Assembly (NCBI RefSeq): GCF_029407905.1
Contig: NC_073643.1
Location: forward strand, 37,668,501-37,732,500
Source of the DNA: Bubalus kerabau
Lineage: Eukaryota; Chordata; Mammalia; Artiodactyla; Bovidae
Length of the DNA stretch: 64,000 nucleotides
Reading direction: 5' to 3'
In this document: positions 59,196-64,000 of the stretch, piece by piece
Position numbering within the stretch: the stretch's first letter is position 1
Layout of the letters: each line of letters starts with the position of its first letter
Translations under genes and position numbers: made by a program
Notes under the pieces: generated by a model
What the model saw: only the letters and a program-made list of their open reading frames with translations
The model's database searches: none
Told to the model about the DNA's origin: nothing

Positions 59196-60294
59196 ACATC
59201 TCTCTGACTTAAAGTATTTACTTGTATAGGAAGTAAGGCTTGGTGACACAGGTCGTGCCATTTCCTTGGCAAAGGGAGATATGATAGCAGCATATGCTCA
59301 GGCAAGAAGAACAGAGTTTCTATCATACACATTTTAAAAGTCTCCCCAAACTTTTCAAATATTTATGGGATTTAAATTTTCAAATGCTTCCTTCAGGTAT
59401 TTGTTACATATGTGTTTATGCATTAAAATATTTATGAATGGAATGATTGTATCCATTGTCTATTTGCTTGGCCTTGTAATGTGGTTCTGTAAGGGCAGCT
59501 AAGGATATTAACATGGGAGCAAGATTAGAATGGTAATCACTTGTCACGGAGAGAAGTTGAAACCCAAGATAGAAGCTCCTTTCAGAAGTTAGTGCCCTGA
59601 TTTAGCACAGCACCGTGATGGTGCCTTGAGAGCGAGGATATGCTCCTCTCGATACGTGATTGCTGTGGGAATGGTAGTAATATCCATTTTCATTCTCCCA
59701 GGAGAGTTAGAGCAGGTATAAACACTGTTTAAGAAAGCACACAGGGCACTTGCTGGAATTTATCATGAAAACAGTCAACCTGTCCATCTGCCTTAAGAGT
59801 TCCACAAGTCAAATACATTGACAGTCCTTTTTAAAACTGTTGCTAGGGTGTATATTATATCAGACCCGTCTTTTGTGTTTATTCTTTTATATGGGGGACA
59901 TTTTATTTTGGACTAGAGATAGAAATTTGTGAGGATGGGCTTCAACTCCGTAGTTTTAAAAGCTGGAGAGAATTTCAGCACACACTGTCTTGGTTTAATT
60001 CTAAATGAAGACTTAAAAGCTCATATATATAACATTATAGATCTTTTAAAAAGCATCCTGGAAATTGAGGGTATGCTAAAAGTTATAGTGCTTGAAAATG
60101 ACCCAGGAAATCTAGAAGTCCAAACCAGAGTGTTTTGTATTTTAATTCATCTGTGATACTACTTAGTGAAGTTGGTATTTATACAGGAAGGTAAAAGTAC
60201 TTGCTTGCTAAGAAGGAAATGTACCAATCACATCCAGTTTCCTTGACCCATGAATAATTCCCTTGTAAACAGAGTGAAACTGAAAGTTAACTGT

Positions 60295-60525
60295 CAGGCA
60301 GGCCCTGGGTTTAATTGCCAGTGCCTCTACTTGCTCTCTGGATGACCTTCCACATACTGCCTACTTTTTGTAAGCCTCAGCGTCTTCACCTTTAAAATGG
60401 GCATAATTAATCGCACCTATTTCTTTGAGTTATGAGGATGAAATGAAACAGTGCATGTGGGAATGAACCGTACACGGTGTGTAGAACATTGGAAATAATT
60501 GAAATATGGTGGTTGTTCATAGATT
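60295..60525 (+). mobile_element. MIR SINE
   Basis: Sense MIR: ggatgaccttccacatactg, ttcacctttaaaatgggcat and tatgaggatgaaatgaaaca. Confidence 0.75.
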
Positions 60526-61154
60526 AAGAAAAACAAACAAAAGGAGAAAAAATTCAGTGGGCTTGCTCAAATAGGCACTTGCTTACAAATGTTAATTTCT
60601 GAAATGCTTAATCTTAAGCTTCAACTCAGAACAGATTTGCATATAAATATTTGAAAATAGCAAAGGAATGATGGGAGGAAAATAAATAGAAGAATTCTAC
60701 TTATACGTATGTTGAGTGGTTATCTGTTACATCTCATCAAACCTTGAAAATGGCAGAAGTACTAAAAAGGCTTGAGAATAGGATCTGATCTGCCTAGAAA
60801 ACTCTGGCTACCAAAAACACCCAAGAACTCTAAAGGGGAACCTCTGCACAATTCAGTAATTATAATCACTCTAATTACAAGGAAACTTTCTGTTTGGTAT
60901 CCTGATGGTGATTTCCCCATGGCCCAAGCAATCTTGTGATTTTCCAGAGAGTCTCCATAAAATTAATTACAGTATATAATATGAAGTTTTTTTAAAGGAC
61001 CAGTACATGTTTATGAAACTTCTGGCAAGTCACACTGACAGGCTTTGCAGTCTCCTAGTCCTTTGTAGGGGCACAGCAGGCAGACTTTATGAAATACCAC
61101 TTCAATTTATCACCTTGGTTGTGCCGGTTAACTGCGGTCATAAAAACAGACTAA

Positions 61155-61460
61155 TATTATGCTCTTAATATTGTGATAACGGTAATAAATACATGCCACC
61201 CATAAAAAAGATGGTCTTCAATTTTTGAGCAGTTTTTATGTGCCGGGCACGAGCCCAAACACTTTTCCTTCCAGGTAGTCTTTGCATCAGTGTTCTTAGA
61301 TACTTCTGTTATTCTGTATGTGTAGATGAGGAAACTCAAGCATAGAAGGTCTAAGTAACTTTCCTTCAAGTCCCAGCTAGTAAACTGCAAAGTTTGGGTT
61401 GCAAAGCCAAGTAGTCTGAGTCTAGTCTCTGACCTTGTAACCAGTACACCCGACGAGCTT
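61155..61460 (-). mobile_element. MIR SINE
   Basis: Reversed MIR: tttttatgtgccgggcacga, gatgaggaaactcaagcata and gtcccagctagtaaactgca. Confidence 0.75.
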
Positions 61461-61864
61461 GAGAAGCACCACGTCCCCCTCTTGGAGGGTCCCAAGGTAT
61501 ACTGGCACAATTAAGGGTCCACAGGGAAAACAAAACACAGACACGCAAAAACATTTCTGTTTCATCCACTGTTTTTCACCCCTACTTGACCACAGATTAC
61601 TGTTCCCTCAGATTCTGGTGAAGCATTTGGTAAAACAGGTTCTGTGGGAGATGTCGTTCTGAAGCATGAACTGGATTCACAGTTTTTGTTCACCTGATTG
61701 AGTTACATTTTCTTACTAATCTTGTACCACCACTATCCAGATCATAAGCTTTAGGGCTGGAATAGAAACTGTTAAAATCATATTTCAACTGTCTCATTTT
61801 GCAGAGAGTTTAAAAAACTTTAACACATTTCCACAGTAATAAATACAAAATAGAAATAGTAGCA

Positions 61865-62065
61865 AGGGCACTTGCTGCAGTCAATGTATGTTGAGTGCTT
61901 ACTGTGTGTCAGATACAGCGCCAAGCATTTCATACACTCTACTCCAAGAAAAGGGATGACTATTGTCCTCATCCCTTTCAAGGAAAAGAAGACATACAGA
62001 TAGTAAGTCAAGGATAAAGAGGTTTGAACCCGGGTCTGATCTCCAGCCCTTTACTTTTAATGCTA
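61865..62065 (-). mobile_element. MIR SINE
   Basis: Reversed MIR: gagtgcttactgtgtgtcag, aagcatttcatacactctac and aggtttgaacccgggtctga. Confidence 0.75.
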
Positions 62066-63307
62066 TTTGTAATGAAAATAGAATAACGGAAAGTCAGACC
62101 TAAGCTGAGTAGCATTTTTAGCAAAGTACAGTGGAAGATAGAGCACAAATAAGTGGGATTAGTGAGCTATCCATAGAAACTCCGTTATACGTGATGGGTA
62201 GATACATGTATTCCACAAACTATGGAGTGCCTACTGCAAACCTCAGAACTCTTAGAAACTTCTAGACTTCATGGTACACTGTGAAGTAAAGGGGTAGTTT
62301 ACAGGCTAATCAAGAACTTCACCCCCACATTTAGCCTTTTCTTGATTAGAAAATGTGTGGCAGGTTCCAAACTGTCAATCTAAAAATAAATTCAAATAGT
62401 GCAGCTTACTCATCATTGTTTACTATCTGCCTTGATCTTAATGGAGAAATAATTAGTAAAAGAACATAAGACTGATACTATGTAAATTATTTTAATATAT
62501 TTTTATATATGCACGTCGGTTAGTGGTCTGTAGGCATGTTCATGAGTGTTTTCAAATCCTAGGTTTCCAAGCTCCCAGAGATTAATGAAGATGTTTATGA
62601 ATGTGTTTAGTGAAGAAGAAAGTCAATTTACATAAGAATATAGTCATATTTGTTACATTAGGGTGGCTTCCTGATTTGTACAACTTAGATTTACATACTG
62701 GCTCTGACTAATGCAAGTTTTAAAAATAACTCTTCATGAGTGATACTAGGCAAGATCTCACAAGAATTCCACATTTTTAGTTGTGTTTCACTGAAAGCTT
62801 TGGGGAAGAAAGTAGATGTTCTCTGTATGTGTATTTATTAGTAGCAAGAAGTTAGAACACTGACTATTCACATGAGAAAATCAAGCAGACTCACTAAAGA
62901 TCACCGATAAATTGCAAGGACATTAGCAGAGACATTTATTATTAGCCTGTAAAAGTCTGGGAAATAATTTTGCAGTGATTTGATGGGACTGCCCTTTTCA
63001 AGTGATGGGGGAAGAGTGAAAGGCACCTACCTTGTCTATGATTTTTAAAGTACTATTTTCTTGGGCAAACTCTTTATTTCATTTGTGGAAATACCTAGTT
63101 GGAGGAATGTCATGGGGGTGTACATGGCTCACATCATAGAAGATCTTAGAATGGTTCTTTACACTCGTGTTTAGAAATTCAAGTCAGAACATTTTGAAAT
63201 GGTGACAGAGAATTCAGATGTCATTCAGGTGTGGGGCTTCTGCACACCTGATTTGATGATATCTTCTCCGGGGCCTTCATTTCATGATGTTCTCTCTTAC
63301 CCTGCAG

Positions 63308-63401
63308 AGTCTTCAAATGCCACTCTGCTGACCAATGCGGAGAAGATAGCCACCATCACCACCACGCACACCCCTTCGCAGCAAGGAGCCCAGGAGACCA
63401 G
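63308..63401 (+). CDS. MAGI1: MAGI1 exon: linker after the fifth PDZ
   Basis: The exon completes a split Glu codon and encodes SSNATLLTNAEKIATITTTH then TPSQQGAQET, with the last Arg codon split. It is a Thr/Ser-rich linker without a folded domain. The acceptor is good (ttctctcttaccctgcag). The donor is CCAG/gtcaga, a weak match to consensus. It enters in phase 1 and leaves in phase 2. Only 140 bases separate it from the next exon; reading through that intron meets an in-frame stop after about 16 codons. Confidence 0.94.
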
Positions 63402-63541
63402 GTCAGACATGACTTGGGCTTCTTTTGTTACTTTCAGGGGAAAAAAGTAACTCTTGGTGGTGTGATGATACTGCTCTTTGATTCTTTCTCAGGCTCTCCA
63501 TGGCTTGCTCTTATATATTTTTTTTTCTCTTGCTTTGGCAG
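63402..63541 (+). other. MAGI1: Short MAGI1 intron, 140 bases
   Basis: This is by far the shortest intron in the window. The donor gtcaga is weak, while the acceptor tract (tttttttttctcttgctttggcag) is strong. Retention would add about 16 codons and then a TAA at 63448-63450. Confidence 0.9.
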
Positions 63542-63602
63542 GAATACCACCAAACCAAAGCCAGAATCTCAGTTTGAATTCAAAGCACCCCAGGCAACAC
63601 AG
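63542..63602 (+). CDS. MAGI1: MAGI1 exon: linker leading into the sixth PDZ
   Basis: This 61-nt exon completes the split Arg codon and encodes NTTKPKPESQFEFKAPQATQ, ending exactly on a codon. In MAGI1 the next residues begin the sixth PDZ (PDZ5), whose exon is not in the window. The acceptor has a run of T followed by cttgctttggcag, and the donor is ACAG/gtgagg. Phase 2 in, phase 0 out. The sequence after 63603 shows no further coding exon up to the window end. Confidence 0.94.
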
Positions 63603-64000
63603 GTGAGGACTGTTTCTCTTTTTGCCTTATTGGCTTTGTGCATTTCCTTCCAATTTTCTGAAGCTCTTTTTACCAGGTATCTTATAAGGTACTTGCAATT
63701 AACATAAATAACCTTTTATGTAGTAAATATGTACTAAACATGAACTCACATTGGGTTATCAAGTAAATAACATTACTTTACTACCTTTGAAAAATATCCC
63801 TAGACATCCTTTTTCTGGAGGCAGGGGACAAGGAGGACCAAACAGAATAAAATGCTACCAATTAATAATAGGTGATCAGAGAAAGAGCAAAACAGGAGAT
63901 AGCTGGTCATGGTATTCGTAAAGGCATTTATGTCAAGAAAATGTCTTTTGGTTAAGCTGTTTCTCAGACTTGTGAATTTCAGGTGAGACTCCTAAAGCTA
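63603..64000 (+). other. MAGI1: Start of the next MAGI1 intron
   Basis: It begins with gtgagg after the ATQ codons. No exon, RNA gene or named repeat is seen before the window ends. Confidence 0.85.

Larger units (their letters stand above)
54609..63307 (+). other. MAGI1: MAGI1 intron, 8.7 kb
   Basis: It contains a MER20, a Bov-A2, a 55-bp tandem duplication, a CHR SINE, an L1 tail and three MIR copies, each listed separately. 55722-57050, 57170-58886, 59200-60290, 60530-61150 and 62070-63307 show nothing I can name. No exon is supported. Confidence 0.85.
1..64000 (+). other. MAGI1: MAGI1 gene, internal part (introns plus nine coding exons)
   Basis: MAGI1 is a multidomain scaffold (PDZ0, guanylate kinase-like, two WW, then five PDZ domains) at tight and adherens junctions of epithelia and at related contacts. 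Nine exons on this strand join in one frame and spell MAGI1-specific linkers as well as two complete PDZ domains. The linker sequences SGSGSTSGIGSGGGGGSG and SQFEFKAPQATQ separate it from the paralogues MAGI2 and MAGI3. The first exon seen starts in phase 1, so an upstream exon lies before position 1, and the last donor at 63603 shows that the gene continues beyond 64000. Neither the promoter nor the 3' end is in the window. The exon calls rest on family knowledge of the MAGI1 protein plus splice-site reading; no transcript data were available. Confidence 0.95.

Noticed and set aside
1..64000. Endogenous retrovirus, CRISPR array, tRNA or rRNA gene
   Set aside because: No long terminal repeat pair, no gag/pol/env-like frame, no regularly spaced repeat array and no intact tRNA were seen. 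The tRNA-like sequences are SINE heads.

Overview
This window is mammalian nuclear DNA from a ruminant, most likely a bovid (cattle, buffalo, sheep or goat; the sequence alone does not separate them). The evidence is the repeat set: BovB (RTE) LINE copies, dimeric Bov-A2 SINEs, tRNA-Glu/Bov-A composite SINEs (Bov-tA) and CHR-type tRNA-Glu SINEs, on a background of older MIR, L2, L1 and hAT (MER5A, MER20) fossils.

The only host protein gene I can support is a central piece of MAGI1 (membrane-associated guanylate kinase, WW and PDZ domain containing 1) on the + strand. Nine coding exons were placed at 28343-28374, 38848-39064, 42667-42750, 45549-45640, 47973-48165, 51087-51380, 54405-54608, 63308-63401 and 63542-63602. 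All have AG/GT splice borders and matching phases. With the one base carried over from the exon upstream of the window they give an uninterrupted 424 codons: the last residues after the third PDZ, a Ser/Pro-rich linker, an optional 28-residue cassette, the whole fourth PDZ (PDZ3 in the 0-5 numbering), a Ser/Gly-rich linker, the whole fifth PDZ (PDZ4), and the linker leading to the sixth PDZ. The guanylate kinase-like and WW domains lie upstream of the window and the last PDZ and C-terminus downstream.

Layout: 1-28342 is intron, with two BovB loci (893-1695 and 19339-21219), Bov-A2 copies at 6808 and 16033, and several older repeats. 28375-38847 is a 10.5 kb intron. 38848-54608 holds the densest run of exons (seven in 16 kb). 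54609-63307 is an 8.7 kb intron, followed by two small exons separated by a 140-base intron and then the next intron to the window end. There are two blocks of about 10 kb (roughly 21.6-32.0 kb and 36.5-45.8 kb) in which I see no young ruminant SINE.

I found no new gene system. The most interesting signals are structural. There are four inverted-duplication scars: a 42-bp perfect palindrome, a 31-bp inverted copy inside a SINE, a 34-bp-arm AT-rich inverted repeat, and a hairpin in an L1 tail. A BovB copy has its 5' part inverted in the manner of twin priming, and another BovB is nested in an older one with a 13-bp target duplication. On the RNA side, one MAGI1 exon has an acceptor with a very long AG-free zone and a displaced pyrimidine tract ending in a tandem acceptor.
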